Shown: positions 24,192-34,080 of the stretch, one piece after another
Layout of the letters: every line of letters begins with the position of its first letter
Numbering within the stretch: position 1 is the stretch's first letter
Assembly: GCA_031549195.1 (NCBI GenBank)
Contig: JAVBQF010000002.1
Coordinates: forward strand, 1 to 61,390
Direction: 5' to 3'
From: JAVBQF01 sp031549195
Lineage (GTDB): Bacteria; Bacillota_I; Bacilli_A; RF39; UBA660
Length of the DNA stretch: 61,390 bases
Position numbers and translations under genes: made by a program
Notes under the pieces: generated by a model
What the model was told of the DNA's origin: nothing
Database searches by the model: none
The model's input: the letters and a program-made list of their open reading frames with translations, nothing else

Positions 24192-25142
24192 ATGATAGAA
24201 TTTGAAAAGCCAAACTATAAAATAACAGATTATGTAGAAAGTAATTTTTATGGTAAATTTGAAATCGAACCACTTGAAAGAGGGTTTGGAACAACTTTAG
24301 GAAACGCACTAAGAAGAGTAATGTTATCTTCAATTCCAGGAACTGCAATAAGCAGTGTTAAAATTGATGGAGTACTACATGAATTTCAAACACTTGATGG
24401 TGTAGTAGAAGACATTACAACAATAATATTAAATTTAAAACAAGTAGTCATTAGAAATTATACTAAAGAAAGTAAGATTGTAAGAGTTAATGTAACAAAA
24501 GAAGGACCAGTAACTGCTGGAGATATCGAACATGATGCAGATATTGAAATAGTTAATCCAGATTTAGTAATAGCAAATGTTGCTAAAGGTGGAAGTCTAG
24601 TTATGGAAATGACTGTATCAAATGGTAGAGGATATGTTAGAAGTGAAGAGAATAAGAAACTTCTTGATATTAAGAAAGTTGGAATTATAGCAATAGATTC
24701 AAACTTCTCTCCAATTGAACGTATTTCTTATGAAGTTGAAAGTGCTCGTGTTGGACAAGATGAAAGTTATGATAAATTAATTCTTAATGTATGGACTAAT
24801 GGTTCTATGAAACCAGAGGAAGCAATAGCATTAGCGTCAAGAATATTAATTGAACATTTCAATATATTAATGAACTTAAGTAATATTGCAGATATGACTG
24901 GAATGATGATTGAAAAAACTGAAGATCCAAAAACAAAAGCATTAGAAACTACAATTGAAGATTTAGATTTCTCAGTAAGAGCATATAATTGTTTAAAAAG
25001 AGCAGGAATTCATACATTACAAGATTTAGTTAATAAGAGTGAAACAGATATGATGAAGATACGTAATTTAGGTAAGAAGTCTTTAAAAGAAGTATTAGAC
25101 AAAGTTAGAGATTTAGGTTTACTATTACGTTCTGAAGATTAG
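24192..25142 (+). CDS. rpoA: RNA polymerase alpha subunit
   Basis: 316 residues. N-terminal dimerisation domain: EPLERGFGTTLGNALRRVML (residues about 28-47) and SIPGTAISSVKIDGVLHEF. The C-terminal domain follows a linker at about 235: LDFSVRAYNCLKRAGIHTLQ and LGKKSLKEVLDKVRDLG. Assembles core polymerase and binds UP elements and activators. AAAGGAGG upstream, rplQ 13 bases downstream. Confidence 0.98.
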   Translation: MIEFEKPNYKITDYVESNFYGKFEIEPLERGFGTTLGNALRRVMLSSIPGTAISSVKIDGVLHEFQTLDGVVEDITTIILNLKQVVIRNYTKESKIVRVNVTKEGPVTAGDIEHDADIEIVNPDLVIANVAKGGSLVMEMTVSNGRGYVRSEENKKLLDIKKVGIIAIDSNFSPIERISYEVESARVGQDESYDKLILNVWTNGSMKPEEAIALASRILIEHFNILMNLSNIADMTGMMIEKTEDPKTKALETTIEDLDFSVRAYNCLKRAGIHTLQDLVNKSETDMMKIRNLGKKSLKEVLDKVRDLGLLLRSED

Positions 25143-25155
25143 TAAGGAGGATAAT

Positions 25156-25503
25156 ATGGCATATAGAAAATTAGGTGTTGATAATAAACACAGAAGAAGC
25201 ATGCTTGCTAATTTAACAAAAGATGTCATTGTGAAAGGTAAAGTTGTAACAACTGAAACAAGAGCAAAAGAAGTTCGTAAGTTTGTTGATAAAATGATCA
25301 CTTATGGAAAAGATGGTACTTTAGTTTCAAGAAGAAAAGCACTTTCTTTCCTTCAAAATGATGAAGCTGCAGTTAAGAAAGTATTTGATGAACTTGCAGG
25401 AAAGTACGCTACTAGAAATGGTGGATATACTAGAATATTAAAGATGACTGAAAGACGTGGAGATGATGCGTTGATGGTTGTCTTAGAATTAGTAGAAGCA
25501 TAA
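25156..25503 (+). CDS. rplQ: 50S ribosomal protein L17
   Basis: 115 residues. RKLGVDNKHRRSMLANLTKD, TTETRAKEVRKFVDKMITYG and GGYTRILKMTERRGDDA are typical. Last gene of the operon, followed directly by a strong terminator. In Bacillus the next genes would be the two ECF ATPases; here they are found 14.7 kb downstream. Confidence 0.98.
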   Translation: MAYRKLGVDNKHRRSMLANLTKDVIVKGKVVTTETRAKEVRKFVDKMITYGKDGTLVSRRKALSFLQNDEAAVKKVFDELAGKYATRNGGYTRILKMTERRGDDALMVVLELVEA

Positions 25504-25525
25504 GACACATAAGTGTCTTTTTTTT
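25502..25525 (+). terminator. intrinsic terminator of the S10-spc-alpha operon
   Basis: AAGACAC (25502-25508), loop ATAA, GTGTCTT (25513-25519), then a run of eight T's. Confidence 0.9.
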
Positions 25526-25558
25526 GTTGTGAAATATAATTCATACAGCTATAAAATA

Positions 25559-25586
25559 TTGTTTTTTTATGTAGTGATGATATAAT
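25559..25586 (+). promoter_or_regulatory. promoter of the DUF6056-like gene
   Basis: TTGTTT (25559-25564), 16 bases, TATAAT (25581-25586). The gene starts 17 bases later. Confidence 0.55.
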
Positions 25587-25602
25587 TTTTATAGGAGTAT
25601 TT

Positions 25603-26922
25603 ATGAGAAACAGATTAACAGACAAACAATTATTTTATATAGTATTAGCAATATCTTTTGTACTGGTATTTATACTTAATTATTTGACACCATTACTTGC
25701 AGATGATTATTCTTATTCGTTTGGTTTGAATGGCAAGGTGAATAGCTTAAAAGATATATTTGATTATCAGGTACACCATTATTTAAATTGGGGTGGAAGA
25801 AGTGTAGTCCATTTCATCGCTCAATTCTTTTTGATGTTTAATAAGATGGTATTTAATGTTTGTAATTCACTAGTTTATGTTTTGTTTACATACTTAATTT
25901 ATAGACATTCTAGTGAGGAAAAAACATATAAACCTTCATTATTAATAATTATTAATATGTTATTATGGTTTTCATTACCCGTATTTGGCCAGAACATATT
26001 ATGGCTAATTGGTTCATGCAACTATCTATGGGGAAGCACAATTATATTGGCATTTCTTCTTTATTTTAAAAGAAATTTAGATCATTCCTTAGTATCGACT
26101 GTTTATAAAGCAACATCATTATTTGTATTTGGAGTATTAGCAGGATGGACAAACGAAAATGCTGCAGCGGGGTTACTATTTATATTGATTGGTTTCTTTC
26201 TTTATCGATTATATTTTAAAAATAAGATTTACTTGTTTCATATAACTGGCTTTATTGGTACATTAATAGGATTTGCAATACTACTAATAGCGCCTGGTAA
26301 TTACATAAGAGAAAAGGAAATAGAGCAAACTGGAAGCTTTATATATAAAATATTTTATAATTTTTTGGTGCATACTGGAAGTTTAATTGACTTTTTACTG
26401 CCACTTATAATATTTTTCCTTGTAATAACTTTATTATCTTACTTTCACGGAAAGAATGATTTAAAAAACGGCTTAAAAACTTTAATTTATTTTTTAGCAT
26501 CTATTATAAGTGTATATTCAATGGTATTATCTCCAGTGTTTCCAGAACGAGCATGGTTTTGTGTTATCACATATATGATTATAGCAATTTCAATAGCGTT
26601 TCAAAGGCTTGACCTCAATGATAAATTAGTGAAAATATTTATCAATATGCTAACCCTAATTTTAATTATAAGCTTTTTATTTAACTATATTAGGGCAGTA
26701 AGAGAAAATTATAAAATAAAGAAAGCATGGAATAATCGTATTCAGTATATAGAAGAAGAAAAGAAAAATGGCAGTTTAGATATAACTGTAGAAGAGATAT
26801 CAACTGAATATAAATATGCATCTAATTATTTACTTATTGACTTAGATTATGATAAATGGAAATGGCCAAATACAAGTGTATCTAAGTACTTTGAAGTTAA
26901 GTCAATTAAGTTAAAAAAATAA
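25603..26922 (+). CDS. DUF6056-like polytopic membrane protein
   Basis: The 439-residue protein has about ten hydrophobic segments. Near the end of TM1 it has LTPLLADDYSYSFGL, with an acidic DDY (34-36) placed just outside the membrane as in GT-C glycosyltransferases, and further on GRSVVHFIAQ and GWTNENAAAG, which I associate with DUF6056 proteins. Such proteins may use lipid-linked sugars to modify surface glycans, but no activity can be read from the sequence. The C-terminal 80 residues are hydrophilic. It has its own promoter, and a terminator after rplQ separates it from the ribosomal operon. First gene of the accessory block. Confidence 0.65.
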   Translation: MRNRLTDKQLFYIVLAISFVLVFILNYLTPLLADDYSYSFGLNGKVNSLKDIFDYQVHHYLNWGGRSVVHFIAQFFLMFNKMVFNVCNSLVYVLFTYLIYRHSSEEKTYKPSLLIIINMLLWFSLPVFGQNILWLIGSCNYLWGSTIILAFLLYFKRNLDHSLVSTVYKATSLFVFGVLAGWTNENAAAGLLFILIGFFLYRLYFKNKIYLFHITGFIGTLIGFAILLIAPGNYIREKEIEQTGSFIYKIFYNFLVHTGSLIDFLLPLIIFFLVITLLSYFHGKNDLKNGLKTLIYFLASIISVYSMVLSPVFPERAWFCVITYMIIAISIAFQRLDLNDKLVKIFINMLTLILIISFLFNYIRAVRENYKIKKAWNNRIQYIEEEKKNGSLDITVEEISTEYKYASNYLLIDLDYDKWKWPNTSVSKYFEVKSIKLKK

Positions 26923-26926
26923 CCCC

Positions 26927-26955
26927 TTGAAAAAAGAGAAAAAAGAACATATAAT
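26927..26955 (+). promoter_or_regulatory. near-consensus promoter upstream of the rhs gene
   Basis: TTGAAA (26927-26932), 17 bases, TATAAT (26950-26955). Transcription would start near 26962, about 125 bases before the rhs ATG and about 20 bases before a terminator hairpin. Confidence 0.7.
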
Positions 26956-26982
26956 TGAGGTATAAATAAGAAAAATAAAAGG

Positions 26983-27021
26983 TGAGCAGTAATAACCTTA
27001 GAGTTAAGCTGCTCATTTTTT
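26983..27021 (+). terminator. intrinsic terminator inside the rhs leader (possible attenuator)
   Basis: TGAGCAG (26983-26989) pairs with CTGCTCA (27009-27015), extended inside by CTTA/TAAG around GAGT, and T's follow (27016-27021). It lies between the rhs promoter and the rhs start codon, so transcripts from that promoter must read through it. It may also terminate the DUF6056-like gene. Confidence 0.75.
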
Positions 27022-27087
27022 GTTGTAAGGAAGTGATAAAAGTAAGTAAAAATAACGAAAAGAAAAGGTAAGAAAGGAAAGAGGTAA

Positions 27088-30000
27088 ATGATAAAGAAAG
27101 TAATAAGTTATGTAATGCTTACAATAGCAATATTTAATGCAGTGCCAGTATATGCCGCATTAGATTTAGTGGAATTCACATCACCACAGCAAAAAGAAAC
27201 AAAGGAACTAGTAATAGAAGAAACAGAAGAAAAAGAAGAAGAAGCAACAATAGAAGAAGAAATAGTAAGTAAAAGAGAAGAGAACAAAAAGTACTTTAAA
27301 ATGAGTGATGGGACAACCCTTTCAACAATTTATAATGAAGCGGTACACTATAAAGAGAATGGCAAATATGCAGATATAGATAATAGATTAAACTTAACAA
27401 AAGATGGAAAATATGTAAACAGCAAGAATTCATATAAAGTAGAATACAATAAAGAAAAAAGTAAAGAGTTATTAAAAATAGAAAATAAGGGATATACATT
27501 AAGTATGGATTTATTAGAAAAAGAAGAAATAAATGTAGAACTGGATGTAGGGGCATCAACAAGGAAAATAAAAGAAAATAAAGATAAACTAACAATAGAA
27601 AACATAGAAAGCGGAATTAATTACAAAAAGATAAAGAAAAATATAGATATCAAATATGAGACAGGACCAAATAAAGTAAAAGAGACAATAATATTAAATT
27701 CAAAAGAAGTAAATAATATAATAGAATTTAAGTTAACTATAGAAGAGGGTTTAAAAGCAGAAGTAAATAAAAATAATGAAATAGAATTCAAAAATGATAA
27801 AGGAGAATTAATATACTTAATAGAAGCTCCATTTATGTATGATAAGAATTTAGAATATAGTAATTCTATAAAACAAGAAATAATAGAAAATAAAGGCTAT
27901 TATTTACTAAGAATAACAGTAGATAAAACATGGCTAAGTTCAAGCGAAAGAAAGTATCCAGTAGTAATAGATCCAACAATAGCAACAAGAAGAGAAAATG
28001 AAGCAATAAGTGATACAATTATATATGAAGGGGATAGTACTAATGCTCCAAGTAATAGAAAATATGCTCAATTTTTAAGAATAGGGAGTAATAACTTAGC
28101 AAGTTTACAAAAGAATCCAGTAAGAGCATTGATAAAATTTGAATTACCAAGCATAACAACAGGAGATCAAATAACACAAGCTAAATTTAATTTAACAAGT
28201 TATCCTCAACATAGTGATGGGTTTATATATCCAACAGGCCAGATAGAGTTTAATGTACATAAGATGACAAAAGATTGGACAAGTGATAATGCATACTGGA
28301 GTAACTTATATAATGGCTATGATAGCAGTGTATCAGATTATGCACTGTATAATTATAGTACATCAAATCCAAGAATTAATTATGCATTTGATATTACAAA
28401 GGTAGTAAAAGATTGGTATTTAACAGGGAATAATTATGGACTAGTAATAAAAGAAGCAAATGAGGTTAAGAATTTAGGAAGAAGTGATGCATACTTTTAT
28501 TCAAGTGATGCAAGTAGTAGTTATTCTTCATATAAGCCAGTAGTAATAATAACTTATAGAAATCAAACTGGGCTTGAAGGGTATCAAACATATACAAGTA
28601 GTAGTTTAGGAAGAAGTGGCAATATAAGTGTAAATAATTACAATGGCAACTTAGTATATGTCCATAATGATATAGCAACACCAGGAGGAAGACTACCGGT
28701 AAATATATATCATGTATATAATAGTAATGATAGATGGAATACAATAGGTTATGGATTTGGATACAGACTTAATTTAAGCCAAACAATAGAAGTATATACT
28801 AATGATAGTAATTATCTAATATATATAGATGAAGATGGTACAAGACATTACTTTTATAAAGAAGGAAATATATATAAGGATGAAGATGGTCTTGGACTAG
28901 TTATTGGTCTAACCGGTAGTAATTACTATTTAGAAGACAGAAGTGGTAATAAAAGTACATTTACAAAGAATGGAACCGAGTGGTATCTAACAGAAATAAA
29001 AGATACAAGTGGTAATAATATAACAATAAATAGAAATAGTAGTAATTATAATTTTATAACAAGTGTAGTAGATGCATCAGGAGCAACATTAACCTTTACA
29101 TATTCAGGAGAAGGGTTAATAGGTATAAAAGATATTAATGGTTATGGAGTAAATTATAGCTATACAGCAGGGAACTTAACTATGATGAATTATACTGATG
29201 GAGAAAATACTCTCTTTAAATATGGAATAGGAAATATTCTTTCAAAGGTTACAGCAATAGATAATCAGTATATAACAATAGAAAATTATGGGATTATTCC
29301 ATATAGAATAAAAACAATTACAGAATATAGTAGTAATGCTACAATTGGAAATAAAGTAACATTTGCTTATGGGGAGAATACGACAAAAATTACTGATAAT
29401 AACGGTAATATAAATAATTATTCCTTTAACAATTGGGGAGAGACAACGAGTATAACAGATTTAGGTAAAAATGGAACAACAGTAGATAGTTCTTATGGAA
29501 TAAGCTATAAGTATGAAAACAATACAAAGAGTGATAAGAACAATAGATTAATACTTGAAAGTAATCTAGTTAAATCTACTAATAACCTTTTGTTAAACAG
29601 CGGAGCAGAGGTGAATTTGACAGACTGGTATACAGGACAGTGGAAAACAAATGTGGGAAGCATAACAGCCGAAAGTAATAATTCTATGCTAGGAAGCAAA
29701 AGTTTCAAGATAAGCAATGCAACAAAAGATAATATATATCCACTGCTATATCAGCTTGCCCCTATGGAAAAAGGTAAAACATATACTCTTTCAGCATATA
29801 TAAAAGGAGAAATCTTTGAAAAATTGGATAATGAATCAGGATTAGTGTTCTTTTATGAATATAAATCAACAGGTGGGACTTGGATAAATGCTGTGAAAGT
29901 TATAGGGGAGGTAACGAGTAATTACGATAGATATAGCTATACATTTACAATGCCAAATGATGTAGATGTAAGTCAGAAAGTAGGAATATCTCTAAAAACA

Positions 30001-33000
30001 GCAAAAGGAACAATATATATAGATAATATTCAACTAGAAGAAGGTGAAGTAGCAAACCCATATAATTTAATAAATAATGGTGGATTTGATAAAAATATGT
30101 CCGGATGGACTGCATACAACACATCTACAGGAGATGGAATAGCAACAGATGGAACAAACAAAGTAACAAAAATGATAGGAGAAGCAACAAAGTATAAATC
30201 TTATGAACAAGCAATAGATGTAAACGGTAAAAAAGGAGATAGCTTTAATATAAGTTTCTGGGCAAAGAATACAGGGATAGCAACACCACCAGATCAAGAA
30301 TCAAGAAGAGCAAGAGTGGTAATATATTTTTATAACGGATCAACGCTTGCACAAAGTAAAGGAATATATGTAGATCCAGATAGCAATAACTGGCAATATG
30401 TAAGTGAATATATAGTAGCAAATCAAGATTACACAAAGATGACAATATACATAAGGAATGATCATAATAAGGGCTATGTATATTATGATAATGTGTCAGT
30501 ATATAAAGATGAAGAAGGTACAAGCTATGCATATGATGATAGAGGAAATGTAACAAGTACAAAAGATTTAGCAAAACAAAATAGTACATTTAATTATGAT
30601 AAAGCAGATCAACTAATAAGTACAGTATCACCAAAAGGAAGAAAGTTTGTTTATGAATATGATTATAATGTAAAAAATAGACTACTAAGAGGCTTTAGTG
30701 AAAGTGGAGTAACACATAATTTTGAATACGATAGTTATGGAAATAACACAAGTGTAAAAGTAGAAAAGAAGACAACAGTCACATCAATAAATGAAGCAAA
30801 AAGTTATTATATAAAAAGTATTTCTAATAACTTATATGTAGGAGTTAATGGAGATTTAAATACAAATGGGGCAAATATAGAATTAACAAAATTAGAGGTA
30901 ACAGGGAAACAGGAATGGAACTTAAAAAAATTAAACAGTGGGAACTATTCTATATATGCAGCAAGATCTACTACAAATAAAGTGTTTGATGTATCAGCTA
31001 GTTCAAGTAATATAGCACTTTGGGGTAAATATTCAACTGATAATGCAAACCAGGAATCACAGATTGTAAAGAATGGAGATGGAACATATACATTTAAAAC
31101 TAAAAATAGTAATTATGCAAAGTGTGTAGATGCTTACTCTGCAAATTTAAAACTTGGAGACAATATAGGGGAGTATAACTGTAATGGTACGGCTGCTCAA
31201 AAATTTATCTTAATAGAAGTAGGAGAAGAAAGTAAATATATTGAAGCAAAAGCAGAATATTCTCTTGATGGAAGATATCAAACAAAAGCAATAGACCAAA
31301 GAGGAAACTCTTTGATAAGAGAATACAATGTAAATACAGGAACAGTTAGCAAAATAATAGATTCAAAAAACAATGCAACAACATATAGCTATGATAGTAG
31401 AAATAGAGTATTAAGTACAACAAGAAGTAATACAACCAATAGTTATAGCTATACAAAAGATAGATTAAATACAATAACACATAATGGATTCAATTATACA
31501 TTTAATTATGATACTTTTGGAAATACAAGTACAATAAAAATAGGAACAACAACATTAATAACAAATGAATACGAAAATAATAATGGAAACATAAAAAAGA
31601 GTACCTATGGTAATGGAAGTATGATAAACTATACATATGATGAGTTTAATAGAATATCAGCAAAGACAAATGATATAGGAGTAACAAGTTACAAGTATGA
31701 TGCAAGAGGCAACATAGCAAAGATAACAAGTCCAACTATGGAACAAGAATATAGCTATGACTTATCTGGAAGAATAACAAGACAAAAAGACAATAGAGGA
31801 TATAAAACAGATTATAATTATGATAGTTATAATAATATAAGTAAAAAAGTATACAAACTAAATAACCAAGCCGAAGAAGAGAACTATATTTTTGATGTAG
31901 ATAATAAGATAACAGAAGTAGGAAATATTAAGTATACATATGATGAACTTGAGAGATTAGCAACAAGAAAGATAGGAAGTAACTATATAACAAAATATAA
32001 TTATTTAAATATAGATACAAAGAAGACAACAAGTCTAATGGAAAGTATAGAGAATGGGAGCAATAAACTATCATATAGCTATGATAGTATAGGTAATATA
32101 GAGATAGTAAAAGAAAACAATGTAGAAATAGCAAAGTATTACTATGATATATTAAATCAATTAGTAAAAGAAGATAATAAGAAATTAAATAAGACAGTAG
32201 AGTATGTATATGACCAATATGGAAATATAGTAAGTAAGAAGAATTATAACTATAAGACAACAACAATAATAGATACGATAAGTTATGAATATAGTAATAC
32301 AAATTGGAAAAATCAATTAACAAGTTATAATGGAAAAACAATAACTTATGACTTAATTGGAAACCCTTTGAGTTATGGAAGCAATATTTCTTATACTTGG
32401 CAGAATGGTAGACAACTTGTAACTTATAAAGATACAACAAGTAATTTAAATGTAAGTTACAAGTATAATGATGAAGGAATAAGAACAGAGAAGACAGTAA
32501 ATGGAGTAACAACAAAGTATTACCTAGAAGGAAATAACATAATATTTGAAGACCGTGGTGGGAATGTTATATATTATAATTACGATGCATCAGGTATTTC
32601 AGGTTTTGAATATCAGGGAAATACTTACTATTATGTAAAAAATCTACAAGGCGATGTCATTGGTATATTAGATAGTAGTTATAATCAAATAGTTACTTAT
32701 CAATATGATTCTTGGGGAAATCCAATTTCAATGGTAGATCAAAACAATCAAGATATTTCTACTAATATGAATCATATAGGAAATATCAACAGTTTTAGAT
32801 ATCGTGGATATTACTGGGATAATGAAACTAAACTTTATTACCTAAATAGTAGATATTACAACCCTGAAATGGGTAGATTTATAAATGCAGATAATCTTTT
32901 AATACAAGATAATTCTTTAATAGGAAATAATTTATATGCATATGTAAATAATAACCCAATAAGATACAGTGATAAAACCGGGCACTGGTTTGGTATTGAT

Positions 33001-33570
33001 GATGCCATTGCAGCAGGTGTTGGAGCGTTAATTGGTGTCGGAGGTCAATTTGTATCAGATGTAACTGTTAGTATAATAACTTGGGATTTAAGTTTTTCAA
33101 ATTGGGAAACCTATAGCGGAGCACTTCTTGGCGGTGGTGTTGGAGGAGTCGCAACATTATATAGTGGTCCAATTTTGGGACCAGCAGCAGGAGGAGCAAT
33201 GTCAACTATGATAAGTCAATCATTAGAAAGTATATCAGGTACTAAAAAAAGGCTTACATCAGAAATAATGAGCAATTCAATTGTTGATGGGACACTTGCT
33301 GGAGCGACTAGTGTATTTACGCTTAGTGTGGCAGGAATTACTAGTGGAAAAAACAATTTTCAATCAGTATATAATGCGGGTGTTACTAAAATTTCAAATA
33401 ATGTAGCCAGTCGAATGAGTGGATCAGTATTTGCAAAAGGAACAGTTGCAGGTATAGTTGGAGGTATTCCAGGTTCATTAGTGTCTGGTGTCAAAACAAT
33501 TTTAGAAAATTTAAATAATACCAAATCAAGCCCAAAACCTAATCTATATCAATGTCCCTTAAAAAGATAA
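27088..33570 (+). CDS. large secreted Rhs / YD-repeat protein with variable C-terminal tip
   Basis: 2160 residues. A signal peptide (about 1-24, ending VPVYAA) is followed by an acidic low-complexity stretch. Next come a DNRLRE-like domain (about 307-485), YD repeats, two beta-sandwich carbohydrate-binding-like domains (about 833-990, NLLLNSGAEVNLTDW; about 994-1145, NNGGFDKNMSGWTAY) and a ricin-B-like lectin domain (about 1238-1385). A long YD-repeat series (about 1400-1850, such as YSYDSRNRV and YKYDARGNI) leads to the conserved Rhs core end RYYNPEMGRFINADNLL. The tip begins at about 1965: Gly/Ala-rich, membrane-helix-like, with no nuclease or protease motif visible. Such shells encapsulate a C-terminal toxin or act as adhesins. 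Codon choice changes near 32540. An AAAGAGG site precedes the ATG. Confidence 0.9.
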   Translation: MIKKVISYVMLTIAIFNAVPVYAALDLVEFTSPQQKETKELVIEETEEKEEEATIEEEIVSKREENKKYFKMSDGTTLSTIYNEAVHYKENGKYADIDNRLNLTKDGKYVNSKNSYKVEYNKEKSKELLKIENKGYTLSMDLLEKEEINVELDVGASTRKIKENKDKLTIENIESGINYKKIKKNIDIKYETGPNKVKETIILNSKEVNNIIEFKLTIEEGLKAEVNKNNEIEFKNDKGELIYLIEAPFMYDKNLEYSNSIKQEIIENKGYYLLRITVDKTWLSSSERKYPVVIDPTIATRRENEAISDTIIYEGDSTNAPSNRKYAQFLRIGSNNLASLQKNPVRALIKFELPSITTGDQITQAKFNLTSYPQHSDGFIYPTGQIEFNVHKMTKDWTSDNAYWSNLYNGYDSSVSDYALYNYSTSNPRINYAFDITKVVKDWYLTGNNYGLVIKEANEVKNLGRSDAYFYSSDASSSYSSYKPVVIITYRNQTGLEGYQTYTSSSLGRSGNISVNNYNGNLVYVHNDIATPGGRLPVNIYHVYNSNDRWNTIGYGFGYRLNLSQTIEVYTNDSNYLIYIDEDGTRHYFYKEGNIYKDEDGLGLVIGLTGSNYYLEDRSGNKSTFTKNGTEWYLTEIKDTSGNNITINRNSSNYNFITSVVDASGATLTFTYSGEGLIGIKDINGYGVNYSYTAGNLTMMNYTDGENTLFKYGIGNILSKVTAIDNQYITIENYGIIPYRIKTITEYSSNATIGNKVTFAYGENTTKITDNNGNINNYSFNNWGETTSITDLGKNGTTVDSSYGISYKYENNTKSDKNNRLILESNLVKSTNNLLLNSGAEVNLTDWYTGQWKTNVGSITAESNNSMLGSKSFKISNATKDNIYPLLYQLAPMEKGKTYTLSAYIKGEIFEKLDNESGLVFFYEYKSTGGTWINAVKVIGEVTSNYDRYSYTFTMPNDVDVSQKVGISLKTAKGTIYIDNIQLEEGEVANPYNLINNGGFDKNMSGWTAYNTSTGDGIATDGTNKVTKMIGEATKYKSYEQAIDVNGKKGDSFNISFWAKNTGIATPPDQESRRARVVIYFYNGSTLAQSKGIYVDPDSNNWQYVSEYIVANQDYTKMTIYIRNDHNKGYVYYDNVSVYKDEEGTSYAYDDRGNVTSTKDLAKQNSTFNYDKADQLISTVSPKGRKFVYEYDYNVKNRLLRGFSESGVTHNFEYDSYGNNTSVKVEKKTTVTSINEAKSYYIKSISNNLYVGVNGDLNTNGANIELTKLEVTGKQEWNLKKLNSGNYSIYAARSTTNKVFDVSASSSNIALWGKYSTDNANQESQIVKNGDGTYTFKTKNSNYAKCVDAYSANLKLGDNIGEYNCNGTAAQKFILIEVGEESKYIEAKAEYSLDGRYQTKAIDQRGNSLIREYNVNTGTVSKIIDSKNNATTYSYDSRNRVLSTTRSNTTNSYSYTKDRLNTITHNGFNYTFNYDTFGNTSTIKIGTTTLITNEYENNNGNIKKSTYGNGSMINYTYDEFNRISAKTNDIGVTSYKYDARGNIAKITSPTMEQEYSYDLSGRITRQKDNRGYKTDYNYDSYNNISKKVYKLNNQAEEENYIFDVDNKITEVGNIKYTYDELERLATRKIGSNYITKYNYLNIDTKKTTSLMESIENGSNKLSYSYDSIGNIEIVKENNVEIAKYYYDILNQLVKEDNKKLNKTVEYVYDQYGNIVSKKNYNYKTTTIIDTISYEYSNTNWKNQLTSYNGKTITYDLIGNPLSYGSNISYTWQNGRQLVTYKDTTSNLNVSYKYNDEGIRTEKTVNGVTTKYYLEGNNIIFEDRGGNVIYYNYDASGISGFEYQGNTYYYVKNLQGDVIGILDSSYNQIVTYQYDSWGNPISMVDQNNQDISTNMNHIGNINSFRYRGYYWDNETKLYYLNSRYYNPEMGRFINADNLLIQDNSLIGNNLYAYVNNNPIRYSDKTGHWFGIDDAIAAGVGALIGVGGQFVSDVTVSIITWDLSFSNWETYSGALLGGGVGGVATLYSGPILGPAAGGAMSTMISQSLESISGTKKRLTSEIMSNSIVDGTLAGATSVFTLSVAGITSGKNNFQSVYNAGVTKISNNVASRMSGSVFAKGTVAGIVGGIPGSLVSGVKTILENLNNTKSSPKPNLYQCPLKR

Positions 33571-33582
33571 AAGGAGTGTAAT

Positions 33583-34080
33583 ATGAGTGATTTATACTAT
33601 TTAGTTTTAATATCATATGGAACTGTATTAATAACTACAACTATGTTAATTTGGATTATATGGTTACTATACAAAGCATTTTTTAAAAAAATATATATAA
33701 TTAAGCCACAAAATGCTTTTCCTTCTAAAAGAGAAATTGTTAAAAAGCATCTTAAAAGATTTGAATTTGTTACTAGAGTTATTTTAATTATAGTATGCAT
33801 TTTCTTAATAAGGTACTCAGCAAGACATTTGTTAGATTTACCAGCAGTAATTAAAAATGAACCTATTATTGAAATATTTATTACAACTTCTCGCGATAAA
33901 TATGGTGATTATTTCAAAACACGTCATGTTATGCTTAGGAGTTTAAATAAGAACAAGGAAACGGATTTAGATGTAAGATCAGAGCCAATTTTACAAGGAG
34001 AATGTTATAAGATAAAATACTTTTCAAATATTAAAAAAGGAGAGATTATATCTAAGGTGAATTGTAATGAAAAAAATTAG
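33583..34080 (+). CDS. small membrane protein, possible immunity partner of the Rhs tip
   Basis: The 165-residue protein has two membrane segments (about 8-30 and 62-80) and an extracytoplasmic C-terminal domain of about 80 residues with two cysteines. The ATG follows AAAAGGAGTG, 12 bases after the rhs stop, so it is translated from the same transcript. Placement directly behind a variable Rhs tip is where immunity genes sit in polymorphic toxin systems, and a membrane protein would match a tip made of membrane-like helices. No known immunity family recognised; function is inferred from context only. Confidence 0.6.
   Translation: MSDLYYLVLISYGTVLITTTMLIWIIWLLYKAFFKKIYIIKPQNAFPSKREIVKKHLKRFEFVTRVILIIVCIFLIRYSARHLLDLPAVIKNEPIIEIFITTSRDKYGDYFKTRHVMLRSLNKNKETDLDVRSEPILQGECYKIKYFSNIKKGEIISKVNCNEKN

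Noticed and set aside
20370..25503. Mycoplasma-type code (TGA as Trp), suggested by the very low GC
   Set aside because: Trp is encoded by TGG throughout and TGA ends several genes (for example map and the Abi_2 gene), so the standard bacterial code applies.
31928..32515. A 195-codon open frame on the minus strand opposite the YD repeats, with others at 30245-30589 and 28466-28744
   Set aside because: The Tyr/Leu/Ser-rich products are mirror images of the repetitive, A-rich codon use of rhs; no binding sites, promoters or plausible domains.
27088..33570. YD-repeat region considered as a CRISPR-like or DNA repeat array
   Set aside because: The repetition is at protein level with degenerate DNA and no constant spacer length; no direct DNA repeats of CRISPR type were seen anywhere in the window.
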